13,444 nucleotides of DNA from Thermoplasmata archaeon. Its GTDB lineage: Archaea; Thermoplasmatota; Thermoplasmata; Lutacidiplasmatales; UBA184. Shown here in pieces: positions 5,857 through 13,444 of the stretch. A model generated the notes under the pieces. It searched no databases and had not been told where the DNA came from. It saw only the letters and a list, made by a program, of their open reading frames with translations. The position numbers and the translations under genes were made by a program. Position 1 is the stretch's first letter, and every line of letters starts with the position of its first letter. The stretch covers positions 1 through 13,444 of the forward strand of contig JASHSA010000028.1 in NCBI GenBank assembly GCA_030037035.1, in the 5' to 3' direction.

Positions 5857-7266
5857 ATGGCTCAGACGGCACAGGAGATCACTCCGCTCGACTACACCCG
5901 CTACGACTTCAAGGACCCCGAGACGTACCAGGTCCGTCTCCACAAGGGGCTGTCGCGGGAGATCGTCCGCAAAATCAGCGAGCTCAAGCAGGAGCCCGCC
6001 TGGATGCTGGAGTACCGCCTGCGCGCCTACGAGCACTTCGTCTCGCGGCCGATGCCCGACTGGGGGCCGAGCCTCGCCGAGATCGATTTCGACGCCTACA
6101 CGTACTACGCCGACCCGACCGGCAAGAAGCCGGAGCGACGCTGGGAGGACCTGCCGGCCGACATCAAGAACACCTTCGAGCGGCTCGGGATCCCGAAGGC
6201 CGAGCGGGAGTTCTTCGGGGGCGTCGGCGCCCAGTACGACAGCGGCACGGTCTACCACAAGATCCGCGAGGACCTCGCCGCGAAGGGCGTGATCTTCACC
6301 GACACCGACACCGCCGTCCGCGAGCACCCGGAGCTGGTGCGGAAGTACTTCGGCAAGGTGATCCCGTACAACGACAACAAGTTCGCCGCGCTCAACAGCG
6401 CCGTCTGGAGCGGCGGCAGCTTCGTCTACATCCCGCCGGGGGTCGACGCCGGCATCCCGCTGCAGGCGTACTTCCGCATCAACGCGCAGAACGTCGGCCA
6501 GTTCGAGCGGACGCTGATCATCGCCGACAAGGGGGCGAAGGTCCACTATCTCGAGGGCTGCACCGCCCCGATCTACTCGACCGACTCGCTGCACGCCGCG
6601 GTCGTCGAGGTCGTCGCCGAGCCGAGCGCGAAGATCCGCTACACGACGATCCAGAACTGGTCGAAGAACGTCTACAACCTCGTCACGAAGCGGGCGGTCG
6701 CCTACGAGGACGCGCTCGTCGAGTGGGTCGACGGCAACATGGGCTCGAAGATCACGATGAAGTACCCGTCGGTCTACCTGAAGGGCCGCCGGGCGCGCGC
6801 GGACATCCTGTCGATCGCGTTCGCGAGCGAGGGCCAGATCATCGACTCCGGCGCGAAGGCGGTCCACTCGGCCCCGGAGACGTCGAGCAAGATCGTCGCG
6901 AAGTCGATCGCGATCCGCGGCGGCCAGACGAGCTACCGCGGCCTGCTGCACGTCGCCCCCGGCGCGACCGGTGTCAAGGCGGCGGTCCGCTGCGACGCGC
7001 TGCTGCCGGACGAGCTCGGGCGCTCGGACACCTACCCGTACAACGAGATCCACGAGGAGGACGCGACGATCACCCACGAGGCGGTCGTCGGGAAGATCGG
7101 CGAGGAGCAGATCTTCTACCTGATGAGCCGCGGCCTCTCCGAGTCGGACGCGATCCACCTGATCCTGATGGGGTTCCTCGCGGAGTTCGCGAAGGAGCTG
7201 CCGGTCGACTACGCGCTCGAGCTGAACCGCCTGATCCAGCTCGAGATGACCGGCGCCGTCGGGTAA
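5857..7266 (+). CDS. sufB: SufB, Fe-S cluster assembly scaffold
   Basis: A 469-residue SufB. With SufC and SufD it forms the cytosolic SufBCD scaffold on which Fe-S clusters are built. The C-terminal core beta-helix is well conserved, with WSGGSFVYIPPGV, EGCTAP, and the final block with C379 in VRCDALLP and E408 in THEAVVGKIGEEQIFYL. These two match by position the sulfur-accepting C405 and E434 of Escherichia coli SufB (29 residues apart in both, and the same 91-residue distance from C405 to the end). A second cysteine found nearby in E. coli is absent. The ATG at 5857 is preferred over the GTG at 5833 because it follows the expected transcription start and has GAGG 5 bases upstream. It follows sufS by 117 bases with its own TATA box, and converges with the small gene after sufD, their stops 34 bases apart. 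Confidence 0.97.
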   Translation: MAQTAQEITPLDYTRYDFKDPETYQVRLHKGLSREIVRKISELKQEPAWMLEYRLRAYEHFVSRPMPDWGPSLAEIDFDAYTYYADPTGKKPERRWEDLPADIKNTFERLGIPKAEREFFGGVGAQYDSGTVYHKIREDLAAKGVIFTDTDTAVREHPELVRKYFGKVIPYNDNKFAALNSAVWSGGSFVYIPPGVDAGIPLQAYFRINAQNVGQFERTLIIADKGAKVHYLEGCTAPIYSTDSLHAAVVEVVAEPSAKIRYTTIQNWSKNVYNLVTKRAVAYEDALVEWVDGNMGSKITMKYPSVYLKGRRARADILSIAFASEGQIIDSGAKAVHSAPETSSKIVAKSIAIRGGQTSYRGLLHVAPGATGVKAAVRCDALLPDELGRSDTYPYNEIHEEDATITHEAVVGKIGEEQIFYLMSRGLSESDAIHLILMGFLAEFAKELPVDYALELNRLIQLEMTGAVG

Positions 7267-7300
7267 GGCGCCCGCGGACCTCCGGTACGCCCCGCGACGC

Positions 7301-7630
7301 TCACGGCGGCGTCGACCGCGCCGGGCGCGGCGGGGGGACCTTCGGCACGTCGGTGTGGGACTTGACGAGGTCGATCGCGGCGAGCATCGTCGCGTAGGCG
7401 AGGTTCGCCTCCTCCCCGAGGGCGCGGGCGTCGCGGGTTCCCGGCCTCTCGAGGCTCGCCCGGGCCGCCTCGACCAGCTCGCGCGCCGTCTCGAGGCTCG
7501 CGGGGTCGAGGACCGCGCCGCGCGGGTGGGCGATCAGCTCGAGCGTCTCGGCGAGCTCCTCCCGCAGCGTCCGATGCAGCTCCTCCAGGACGGCGCGGGG
7601 GAGTCGCTCCGGCTCGAGGACGATCGGCAC
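7301..7630 (-). CDS. Small helical protein of unknown function downstream of sufD
   Basis: I do not recognise this 109-residue protein. Translation gives a sequence rich in Glu, Leu, Arg and Ala that looks like two or three amphipathic helices (LPRAVLEELHRTLREELAET near the start; EEANLAYATMLAAIDLVKSH near the end), followed by a proline-rich tail (PKVPPPRPARS). There is no cysteine, signal peptide or membrane segment, so it should be soluble and is unlikely to bind a metal cluster by itself. The start is a GTG only 9 bases after the sufD stop, without a clear Shine-Dalgarno site, which points to co-transcription with sufD. Its residue composition is ordinary, unlike the arginine-rich shadow frames around it. 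It could assist SufD or be unrelated. Gene reality is moderately supported. Confidence 0.6.
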   Translation of the reverse strand: MPIVLEPERLPRAVLEELHRTLREELAETLELIAHPRGAVLDPASLETARELVEAARASLERPGTRDARALGEEANLAYATMLAAIDLVKSHTDVPKVPPPRPARSTPP

Positions 7631-7639
7631 GGTATCGCG

Positions 7640-9025
7640 TCAGCGAAGCTTCGCGTCGAAGCGCCACTCCGGAGCGCTCTCGCTGCCGGTCACCGCGAGC
7701 TCCGGGAGCGCGCTGCGGGCGTCGCCGGTCCAGGGGACCTCCCGGCCCTCCCAACGCGCCTCGAGCGTCGGGTAGACGAGCTCGCGCAGGCCGGCGACCG
7801 GCGAGCGGTCGAGGACGTAGGAGAGGAACCCCTCGCCGATCATCCGCACCGCGTCCGCTTCCGCGATCCCGCGCGACTCGAGGTAGAAGACCTGCTCGGG
7901 GTCGACCGGGTGCACGCTCGTCGAGTGCGTCGCCTTGACGTCCCGGCAGAGGATCTCGAGGATCGGGATCGTGTCGGAGCGCGCGCCGCGCGACATCAGC
8001 ATCGCATGCTCGGAGATGAAGCTCAGCGTCTTGTTCGCGTGCTTGTCGATCCGCACGAGCCCCCGGCTCATCCCGCGCGCCCGGTCGGTGAAGACCCCTC
8101 GCGTGATCGACTGGCCGTGCGTGTCGGTCCCCTCGTGCGTGAGGTGCACCGCGCTGTCGTAGGACTGCTCGCCCCGGCCGTAGAAGATCTGCAGGTCGTC
8201 GACCTGAGAGCCCTGGCCGACGAGCCGGGTGCGGTTCCGGGCCTTCGTCCGGAACCCCCCGAGCCCGTTCCAGATCCAGGCGAGCCGGGAGCCGGGGCCG
8301 GTCGTCGCGGCGCGCTGGTAGACCGACACCGCCTGGAGGTCGGGGGCATGATGACCGACGTAGACGACCTTCGCGCCGCCGCCGAGCTCGAGCTCCGAGC
8401 TCGACGCGTAGAACCGCTGGCCGCTCGGGTCGTCCGCCGTGCTGTAGAGCTCCTCCGAGACGAGGAGCTGGGACTGCTCGCCGACCCGCAGCAGGCGGCG
8501 GACGGAGAGCGCCTCGTGGGGGCGGGAGAGGATCGTCAGGTCCTGGACGTGGACCGCAGAGCGCAGCCGTGCCGGCACCTCCAGGACGTAGCCGCGGTTG
8601 ATCAGCGCGTTGGAGAGCGCGGAGAGCCGGTCGGGAGCCTCCTCGATCTCGTAGAACCTCTGGAGCGATCGAGCGTCCGTCGTCCGGCCTAGAGCGGAGA
8701 GCCGGACCCCGGCTTCCGTGAGCGCGGGGGGGAGCGACAGACGGCTTCCCGAGGCGTCGTGCACGACGCGGACCGTCCCTTCGGGGGCCGGCGGGAGCAC
8801 GACCGGTGAGCCGCTCGCCTGGGGGTCGAGACCCGAGAGGTCGACGTTGGTGAAGTAGCCGTAGCCGCGGTAGAGCGGGTCCGGCTCGATCGGGAGCCGG
8901 AGAAATCGCTCGAACGCGTCCGCCCTTCGCGCGCGGAATCCCTCCGGATCGGCGACCGACCGTCCGAGCTCACGGACGCGCTCGGCCGAGATCCACTCGG
9001 CCCGGCTCGCTACCGCCGTCGCCAT
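7640..9025 (-). CDS. sufD: SufD, Fe-S cluster assembly scaffold
   Basis: A 461-residue SufB/SufD-family protein, shorter on SufB hallmarks and therefore called SufD. The C-terminal block LEILCRDVKATHSTSVHPVD followed by PEQVFYLESRG identifies it. H367 in KATH aligns with H360 of Escherichia coli SufD, a residue at the SufB-SufD interface needed for cluster formation; the neighbouring cysteine of E. coli SufD is alanine here. It pairs with SufB, and SufC docks on both. The gene is on the opposite strand to sufC, sufS and sufB, converging on sufB, with its own TATA box 27 bases before the ATG, so the mRNA is likely leaderless. Its promoter shares the GTGAGTAAAT element with the SufR-like regulator gene, a hint of common control. 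A 109-residue gene follows after 9 bases. Confidence 0.94.
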   Translation of the reverse strand: MATAVASRAEWISAERVRELGRSVADPEGFRARRADAFERFLRLPIEPDPLYRGYGYFTNVDLSGLDPQASGSPVVLPPAPEGTVRVVHDASGSRLSLPPALTEAGVRLSALGRTTDARSLQRFYEIEEAPDRLSALSNALINRGYVLEVPARLRSAVHVQDLTILSRPHEALSVRRLLRVGEQSQLLVSEELYSTADDPSGQRFYASSSELELGGGAKVVYVGHHAPDLQAVSVYQRAATTGPGSRLAWIWNGLGGFRTKARNRTRLVGQGSQVDDLQIFYGRGEQSYDSAVHLTHEGTDTHGQSITRGVFTDRARGMSRGLVRIDKHANKTLSFISEHAMLMSRGARSDTIPILEILCRDVKATHSTSVHPVDPEQVFYLESRGIAEADAVRMIGEGFLSYVLDRSPVAGLRELVYPTLEARWEGREVPWTGDARSALPELAVTGSESAPEWRFDAKLR

Positions 9026-9028
9026 CGG

Positions 9029-9038
9029 ATTTACTCAC
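9029..9038 (-). promoter_or_regulatory. Candidate operator GTGAGTAAAT in the sufD promoter
   Basis: On the minus strand GTGAGTAAAT is followed by CCG and then the sufD ATG. The element lies 14-23 bases downstream of the TATA centre, the same window as its copy in the regulator promoter (12-22 bases). A nearby GTGAGC (9039-9044 region) partly repeats it. Likely a shared control site; the binding protein is not known. Confidence 0.5.
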
Positions 9039-9048
9039 GCTCACGTGC

Positions 9049-9055
9049 TTATTAG
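9049..9055 (-). promoter_or_regulatory. TATA-like box of sufD
   Basis: CTAATAA on the minus strand (TTATTAG on the plus strand) is centred 27 bases upstream of the sufD ATG and is the only AT-rich stretch at that distance. It predicts a leaderless sufD transcript. Confidence 0.6.
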
Positions 9056-9170
9056 CTGACGCCGAGCGGGCCCGTCCTGCTGACGTCCTCACGGTCACCG
9101 TAACGAACGTCGAAGGAGGCCGCCTGCCGCGGTTCCGGCGCTTCCGGCATCGCCTCGTCGCATCCTACCG

Positions 9171-9177
9171 TTATTTG
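9171..9177 (+). promoter_or_regulatory. Possible TATA box of the S53 peptidase gene
   Basis: TTATTTG is the only AT-rich stretch in the gap in the right place for the peptidase gene. It predicts transcription from about 9200 and a leader of roughly 45 bases. The leader ends in a run of eight G (9232-9239) six bases before the ATG, which may act as a loose Shine-Dalgarno site through G-U pairing. Moderate to weak support. Confidence 0.4.
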
Positions 9178-9245
9178 TAGTCGGAACGAATCCCTTCAGC
9201 TTGGCCGTTCGGGAAGCGGCCAGGGACCAACGGGGGGGGCACTCG

Positions 9246-12200
9246 ATGCAGAAGGTTAGTGGGAGCAGGGTCGCCGCGCTGAGCATTCTCATCGCGGTCG
9301 TCGCGATCGCCGGCTTCGCCGTCGCCGAAGCCGGGGTATTGACAGCAGGAATGAGCGTGGGGACGGCGGCGCCGTCGTCCAGTCCTCAGGCACCGGCGTC
9401 GCCGGTCGTCTCGGGACCGTCGTGGTCGCCGGCGCAGCTTAGCGCTGCCCTGACCGTCGCGGCGCCGTACACGGAACCGGGTATGGGCCTCGCGGGAGCG
9501 ACGTACGTCGGCGGTCCACTCGTCACAAGCGGGACCCCGGCCGGCACCGTCAACATCCTGATCACGCTCCAGTTCAGCAACGCCTCTCGGCTCAACACGC
9601 TCCTTGACGAGCTGCAGGACCCGAGCTCGCCCGAGTACCACGCCTACGTCAACGAAGCCCAGTTCAACGCTGAGTTCGGCGGGGTTCCGTCGGTCTACAA
9701 CTCCCTGGTCGCCTACCTGGAGTCGTACCACGTCTACGGACTGACGACGGACTCGAGCCGTCTCGCCGTCAACTTCGAGGCGACGCCGGCGCAGGTCTCC
9801 TCCCTCTTCCACACGACGATCGCGTCGTACCTCTCTCCGAGCGGGCAGCCGTTCTACGCCCCGACCTCGGCGCCGACGATCCCGTCCCCCCTGGCGCCGT
9901 ACATCCTCGAGGTCCAGGGTCTCAGCGACTACTCGCAGTACCTGAACACCTACGCCCCGCTCGAGCAGGTGAGCGCGCTCCCCTCCGCCCTGTACGGGGC
10001 CCAGACGGCCGTACAGCCGCAGTCCCCAGGGAGCTCGTCGAACCCGTTCGCCTCCACGACGGTGACGTCCAACGGCCTTACGCTGACCTACGATAAGCCG
10101 GTCAACCTCAACCTCAGCACCGAGTCCGGCAAGACCTGCGACACGACGATCTGCGGCGACTTCGTCGAGCTGCCGGACCTGCAGGTGACGTACAACGAGA
10201 CCGGATTGTTCGAGAAGTACGGCTACCCGAAGGGCGCGACCGTCGCGGCGATCCTCTGGAGCGACCCGGCGTGCTACTCGTCGTCGAAGCCGACCAGCGC
10301 CTGTGGGTCGGACGACTTCTACAACTACTGGTGCACGCAGCACGTCACGAGCGGCGAGGACGCCTGGGACTTCTTCATGCCCGACGTCACGTCGTTCTGG
10401 AACAACTCGATCCCGTCGGGCGAGCCGCATCCGACCGCCTACTCGATGGCGATCTCCTCCGGCTACTCGTACGCCTATCCGGCCGGCTCGAACGGCTACT
10501 CGGCGGCGTGCGACGACGACGAGGCGCAGGGAGAGAACACGCTGGACGTCTCCGCGCTCGGGGCCCTCGCCCCCGGAGCGAACGTCATCCAGACGTTCTC
10601 GGGAGCGGCGACGACGGCCGCGATCGAGACCGTCTTCACGGACCTGCTCAGCCCCTCCACCAGCGACTACAGCACCGACGGTGGCTTCGACACGGCGAGC
10701 ACGATCACCGACATGGAGAACGTCAGCGTCATCTCCAACTCCTGGACGACCGGCTCCACGTCGAGCCTTGGGTCGACCTGGCAGAGCCTGGTCAAGGAGG
10801 CCGAGGCGCGGGGGATCACGGTGCTCGGCGCTACGGGAGACTCGGGGACGACCGTCGAGCCCCCGGCGGGCCAGGCAGGTACGACCGCAGGAACGATCGC
10901 GGTCGGCGGCACGACGGCCTACATCAACGTCAACAAGCTCACGCGGGGCCCCGCGGACCTCCCGAAGGGGACGACCGCGTGGGAGGCGGCTCCGTACTAC
11001 GGCGTCGGCACCGGCGAGGTCGGCTGGTACGAGAAGTCCGGAACGGTCGATGGGTTCACGAGCACCTACGGGGGCACCGGCGGGCTCGCCTCGTCGACGG
11101 CCCTGCCCCGGGGTTCGTACACCAACAACTCGGCCGACGCGAGCAGTGTCTGTAACGCGGTGAAGTCCGGAGACTATCGGTGCGAGCCGGATATCGCGGC
11201 GATCGCCAACGATACGATCATCAACCTCGAGGTCGGTCCGTACTCGTTCAACTTCACGTGCATCGTCTCGTCGAAGTGTACCGAGGTCTCGCCGATCGAG
11301 ACGGGGCTGACCTCGGGCTCCGCGCCGACGGTCGGGTACACCTACTTCATCGGCACGAGCATCGCGACCCAGGTCACCGGCGGTGTCATCGCGACGATCG
11401 ATGCCGCCCTCCACAAGGCCGGGCAGGGCTGGCTCGGCTACCTGGACGCCGGAGCGTACTCCATGGGCCAGCTCCAGTACTCCGGCGACCTCTACCTGCA
11501 TTCGTTCTATGACGTCAATACCGGCACGGGCGCCGACGGTTTCGTCGCGGACTACGAGGCGAAGAACGGCTTCGACCTCGCGACCGGCTGGGGCGTCATC
11601 GACGCGGGCAACTACACGCAGAACACGCTGACGTACGCGACGACGTTCACCGAGAGCGGTCTTCCGGGCGGGACATCGTGGTCGGTGACGGTCACGCCGA
11701 CCGTCGGTGACGCCGGCTGTACGGTCAGCGGCAGCACGTGCTCCAACCCGTCGACGTCGAGCTCGACCGGGTCGTCGATCGCATTCTCGGAAACGTACGG
11801 GAAGTACACGTACACCGCCGCGGCGACCGGCTACGAGGCCGCGGCAGGGGCGTTCGTCCAGCACGGCTCGGCCGGCGCGGTCTCGGTCGTCTTCGACCCG
11901 CACCTCACAGTGGCGCCCTCCGCGAGCCCGAACCCGGTGGTCGCCGGGGACGCGACCACGATCTCCGCCGGGGCGAGCCTCGGCACGGGGACGTACTCGA
12001 CGTACAGCTGGTCCGGTCTACCGGCCGCCTGCGGCTCGCCGGGGAACGTCGCGTCGTTCAGCTGCACGCCGACGGTCGCGGGGACGTCGACCGTCTCGGT
12101 CACCGTCACGGACACCTACGGCGTCCAGGCGAGCGGCTCGTTCTCGCTGCAGGTCCTCGCCGCGCTGTCGGCCTCCGCCTCCGCGACCGTGAACCCGGTC

Positions 12201-13444
12201 GACGAAGGTCAGGCGACGACGATGTCGGCGGTCGCGAGCGGCGGCACGGGCGGCTACAGCTACGCCTGGAGCGGTCTGCCGAGCGGCTGCGGCACGCCGG
12301 GCGACGTGGCGTCGTTCGGCTGCACGCCGGCCCCGGGCGACAGCCTGGGCTCGCCGTACTCGGTCTCGGTGACCGTGACGGACTCCTACGGAGACCAGGT
12401 GACGGCGTCGTTCACGCTCGTCGTCGATCCGGCGCTCAGCGCCGGGACGGCGTCGGCGACCCCGAACCCGCTGGACGTCGGCCAGACGACGACGATCTCG
12501 ACGAGCGGGGCGAGCGGCGGCTCGGGGAGCTACTCCTACGCCTGGAGCGGGCTCCCGAGCGGATGCTCGGCCGGCGACGTCGCGTCATTCGGCTGCTCGC
12601 CCGTAGCGGCGGGGACGGTCACCGTGACGTTGACCGTCACGGACTCGAACGGCAACACGGCGACCTCCTCGTTCTCGCTGGTCGTCAACGGCGAACTGAC
12701 CGCTTCCGCCTCCGCGACCGTGAACCCGGTCGACGAAGGTCAGGCGACGACGATCTCCGCCGTCGCGGGCGGCGGCTCCGGTGGCTACAACTACGCTTGG
12801 AGCGGCCTGCCCTCGGGCTGCGGCACGCCGGGCGACGTCGCGTCGTTCGCGTGCGTACCGGCGCCCGGAGACTCCTCGGGCTCGCCGTACACCGTCTCGG
12901 TGACCGTCTCCGACTCGGTCGGGTCCCAGGCGGTCGCCGCGTTCCTGCTGACCGTCGACCCTGCGCTCACGGCCTCGCCGTCGGCGAGCGTGAACCCGGT
13001 CGACGCGGGCCAGGTGACGACGATCTACGCGAACGCCGCCGGCGGCTCCGGCGCCTACAGCTACTCGTGGAGCGGGCTCCCGAGCGGCTGCTCGGCCGGC
13101 AACGTCGCGTCGTTCGCCTGCACGCCCTCGACCTCCGGAACGTACACGGTCGGCGTCACGGTGACCGACAGCAACGGCAACACGGTCAGCGGCTCGTTCT
13201 CGCTGGTCGTCAACGGGGCGCTGAGCGCGAGCGCGTCGGCGACGGTGAACCCGGTCGACGAAGGCCAGGCGACGACGATCTCCGCCGTCGCGGGCGGCGG
13301 CTCCGGCGGCGACAGCTACGCCTGGAGCGGCCTGCCTTCGGGATGCGGCACGCCGGGCGACGTCGCGTCGTTCAGCTGCACGCCGGCGCTCGGGGACGCT
13401 TCCGGTTCGCCCTACACGGTGTCGGTGACGGTGACGGACTCCGC
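9246..13444 (+). CDS. Secreted pro-kumamolisin (S53/sedolisin) peptidase with PKD-like repeat tail, 3' end outside window
   Basis: The frame is open for 1399 codons to the window edge. Residues 1-30 form a signal peptide (MQKVSGSR, then a hydrophobic stretch). Residues about 60-190 are a pro-kumamolisin activation domain, with LQDPSSPEYHAYV and the aF-type segment SSLFHTTI. The catalytic domain (about 240-798) has the S53 Ser-Glu-Asp triad: E430 and D434 in GENTLDV and S705 in IGTSIATQ. The oxyanion-hole aspartate is D532 in GATGDSG, and the calcium site near the end has D756 (FYDVNTG) and GFDLATGWG. Sedolisins are mostly acid endopeptidases that mature by removing the pro-domain. Residues 800-886 begin TFTESGLPGGTSWSV, a domain of archaeal surface proteins, and PKD-like repeats follow from 887. 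The catalytic domain carries unusually many cysteines, which suggests disulfides outside the cell. Several NxS/T sites could be glycosylated. It likely digests external protein or stays at the cell surface; the missing end may hold an anchor. Confidence 0.92.
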   Translation, partial: MQKVSGSRVAALSILIAVVAIAGFAVAEAGVLTAGMSVGTAAPSSSPQAPASPVVSGPSWSPAQLSAALTVAAPYTEPGMGLAGATYVGGPLVTSGTPAGTVNILITLQFSNASRLNTLLDELQDPSSPEYHAYVNEAQFNAEFGGVPSVYNSLVAYLESYHVYGLTTDSSRLAVNFEATPAQVSSLFHTTIASYLSPSGQPFYAPTSAPTIPSPLAPYILEVQGLSDYSQYLNTYAPLEQVSALPSALYGAQTAVQPQSPGSSSNPFASTTVTSNGLTLTYDKPVNLNLSTESGKTCDTTICGDFVELPDLQVTYNETGLFEKYGYPKGATVAAILWSDPACYSSSKPTSACGSDDFYNYWCTQHVTSGEDAWDFFMPDVTSFWNNSIPSGEPHPTAYSMAISSGYSYAYPAGSNGYSAACDDDEAQGENTLDVSALGALAPGANVIQTFSGAATTAAIETVFTDLLSPSTSDYSTDGGFDTASTITDMENVSVISNSWTTGSTSSLGSTWQSLVKEAEARGITVLGATGDSGTTVEPPAGQAGTTAGTIAVGGTTAYINVNKLTRGPADLPKGTTAWEAAPYYGVGTGEVGWYEKSGTVDGFTSTYGGTGGLASSTALPRGSYTNNSADASSVCNAVKSGDYRCEPDIAAIANDTIINLEVGPYSFNFTCIVSSKCTEVSPIETGLTSGSAPTVGYTYFIGTSIATQVTGGVIATIDAALHKAGQGWLGYLDAGAYSMGQLQYSGDLYLHSFYDVNTGTGADGFVADYEAKNGFDLATGWGVIDAGNYTQNTLTYATTFTESGLPGGTSWSVTVTPTVGDAGCTVSGSTCSNPSTSSSTGSSIAFSETYGKYTYTAAATGYEAAAGAFVQHGSAGAVSVVFDPHLTVAPSASPNPVVAGDATTISAGASLGTGTYSTYSWSGLPAACGSPGNVASFSCTPTVAGTSTVSVTVTDTYGVQASGSFSLQVLAALSASASATVNPVDEGQATTMSAVASGGTGGYSYAWSGLPSGCGTPGDVASFGCTPAPGDSLGSPYSVSVTVTDSYGDQVTASFTLVVDPALSAGTASATPNPLDVGQTTTISTSGASGGSGSYSYAWSGLPSGCSAGDVASFGCSPVAAGTVTVTLTVTDSNGNTATSSFSLVVNGELTASASATVNPVDEGQATTISAVAGGGSGGYNYAWSGLPSGCGTPGDVASFACVPAPGDSSGSPYTVSVTVSDSVGSQAVAAFLLTVDPALTASPSASVNPVDAGQVTTIYANAAGGSGAYSYSWSGLPSGCSAGNVASFACTPSTSGTYTVGVTVTDSNGNTVSGSFSLVVNGALSASASATVNPVDEGQATTISAVAGGGSGGDSYAWSGLPSGCGTPGDVASFSCTPALGDASGSPYTVSVTVTDS
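11904..13444 (+). repeat. Tandem PKD-like repeats in two alternating types
   Basis: At least six repeats inside the peptidase gene begin at 11904, 12165, 12435, 12696, 12966 and 13221 (residues 887, 974, 1064, 1151, 1241, 1326), each 85-90 residues. Each has NPVxxGQxTTIS, a YxWSGLPSGC core, VASFxCxP and a closing VTVTDS strand. Repeats 2, 4 and 6 are one type (SGCGTPGDVASF, longer loop with GDSxGSPY). Repeats 3 and 5, and loosely 1, are the other (SGCSAGxVASF, ending NGNT). So the real unit is a pair: a nearly identical stretch starting near 12181 recurs 531 bases later and again 525 bases after that. Two cysteines per repeat, 9-10 residues apart, probably form a disulfide. The array continues past the window. 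Confidence 0.88.

Larger units (their letters stand above)
9026..9245. other. Intergenic region between divergent sufD and peptidase genes
   Basis: This 220-base gap holds the sufD TATA box and candidate operator at its left end and a TATA-like element for the peptidase gene further right. The middle (about 9060-9165) is GC-rich, with no open frame, RNA gene or strong hairpin that I can support. Confidence 0.6.

Noticed and set aside
5749..7158. A 469-codon minus-strand frame opposite sufB, and a 409-codon one opposite sufS.
   Set aside because: Both mirror strongly conserved genes and have the low-complexity arginine/valine/leucine composition of shadow frames.
7355..8692. A 445-codon plus-strand frame opposite sufD.
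   Set aside because: Shadow of sufD, rich in arginine, valine and aspartate, with no start signal or domain.
9171..11903. A 910-codon open frame on the minus strand, opposite the S53 peptidase.
   Set aside because: Its translation is arginine-, valine- and aspartate-rich with no recognisable domain, while the plus strand carries a full set of S53 motifs. Long antisense frames are expected at this G+C content.
11904..13444. Regular repeats that might be a CRISPR array or satellite.
   Set aside because: Units are 255-270 bases, multiples of three, fully open in the peptidase frame, and diverge as protein domains do. There are no short identical repeats with unique spacers.

Overview
The window is about two thirds G+C and is almost fully coding. 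It looks like a chromosomal segment of a GC-rich archaeon, most likely a member of the Thermoplasmata. The evidence is TATA-like boxes (TTTAAATA, TTATTAG) centred 27-31 bases upstream of several start codons, which implies leaderless or nearly leaderless transcripts; an archaeal-style SUF set; and a large secreted S53 peptidase followed by a TFTESGLP-type domain that I know from Thermoplasmata surface proteins. The assignment is inference from sequence features; no rRNA gene is present.

Left part (4-3588, minus strand): a tightly packed four-gene operon, read right to left. It encodes a SufR-like regulator with three C-terminal cysteines, a CysM-type cysteine synthase, a JAMM/Mec+ metalloprotease, and a three-domain protein in which a CysO-like sulfur carrier is fused to a MoeZ-type E1 (adenylating domain plus rhodanese). 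These are the parts of the CysO-CysM-Mec+-MoeZ route known from Mycobacterium tuberculosis. In that route, sulfur on the carrier's C-terminal glycine is the donor for cysteine made from O-phosphoserine. The carrier's Gly-Gly is internal here, so the JAMM protease may have to release it.

Middle part (3648-9025): iron-sulfur assembly. sufC and sufS run rightward from a promoter shared with the regulator, sufB follows with its own TATA box, and sufD lies on the opposite strand, convergent with sufB and followed by a 109-residue gene of unknown function. One palindromic TTTAAA box sits midway between the divergent starts of the regulator and sufC. The regulator and sufD promoters share a 10-base element, GTGAGTAAAT, between TATA box and start codon, which is a candidate operator. 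Together these genes make a sulfur module: one arm makes cysteine, SufS takes sulfur from cysteine, and SufBCD builds Fe-S clusters, with an Fe-S-sensing regulator likely in the loop.

Right part (9246-13444, open at the right edge): one very large secreted pro-kumamolisin (sedolisin, S53) peptidase. It has a signal peptide, pro-domain, cysteine-rich catalytic domain, TESGLP domain and at least six PKD-like repeats, each with two cysteines. The repeats alternate between two types and so form a higher-order period of about 525-531 bases.

No RNA gene, CRISPR array, insertion sequence or convincing terminator was seen, and no gene-free stretch exceeds 300 bases.
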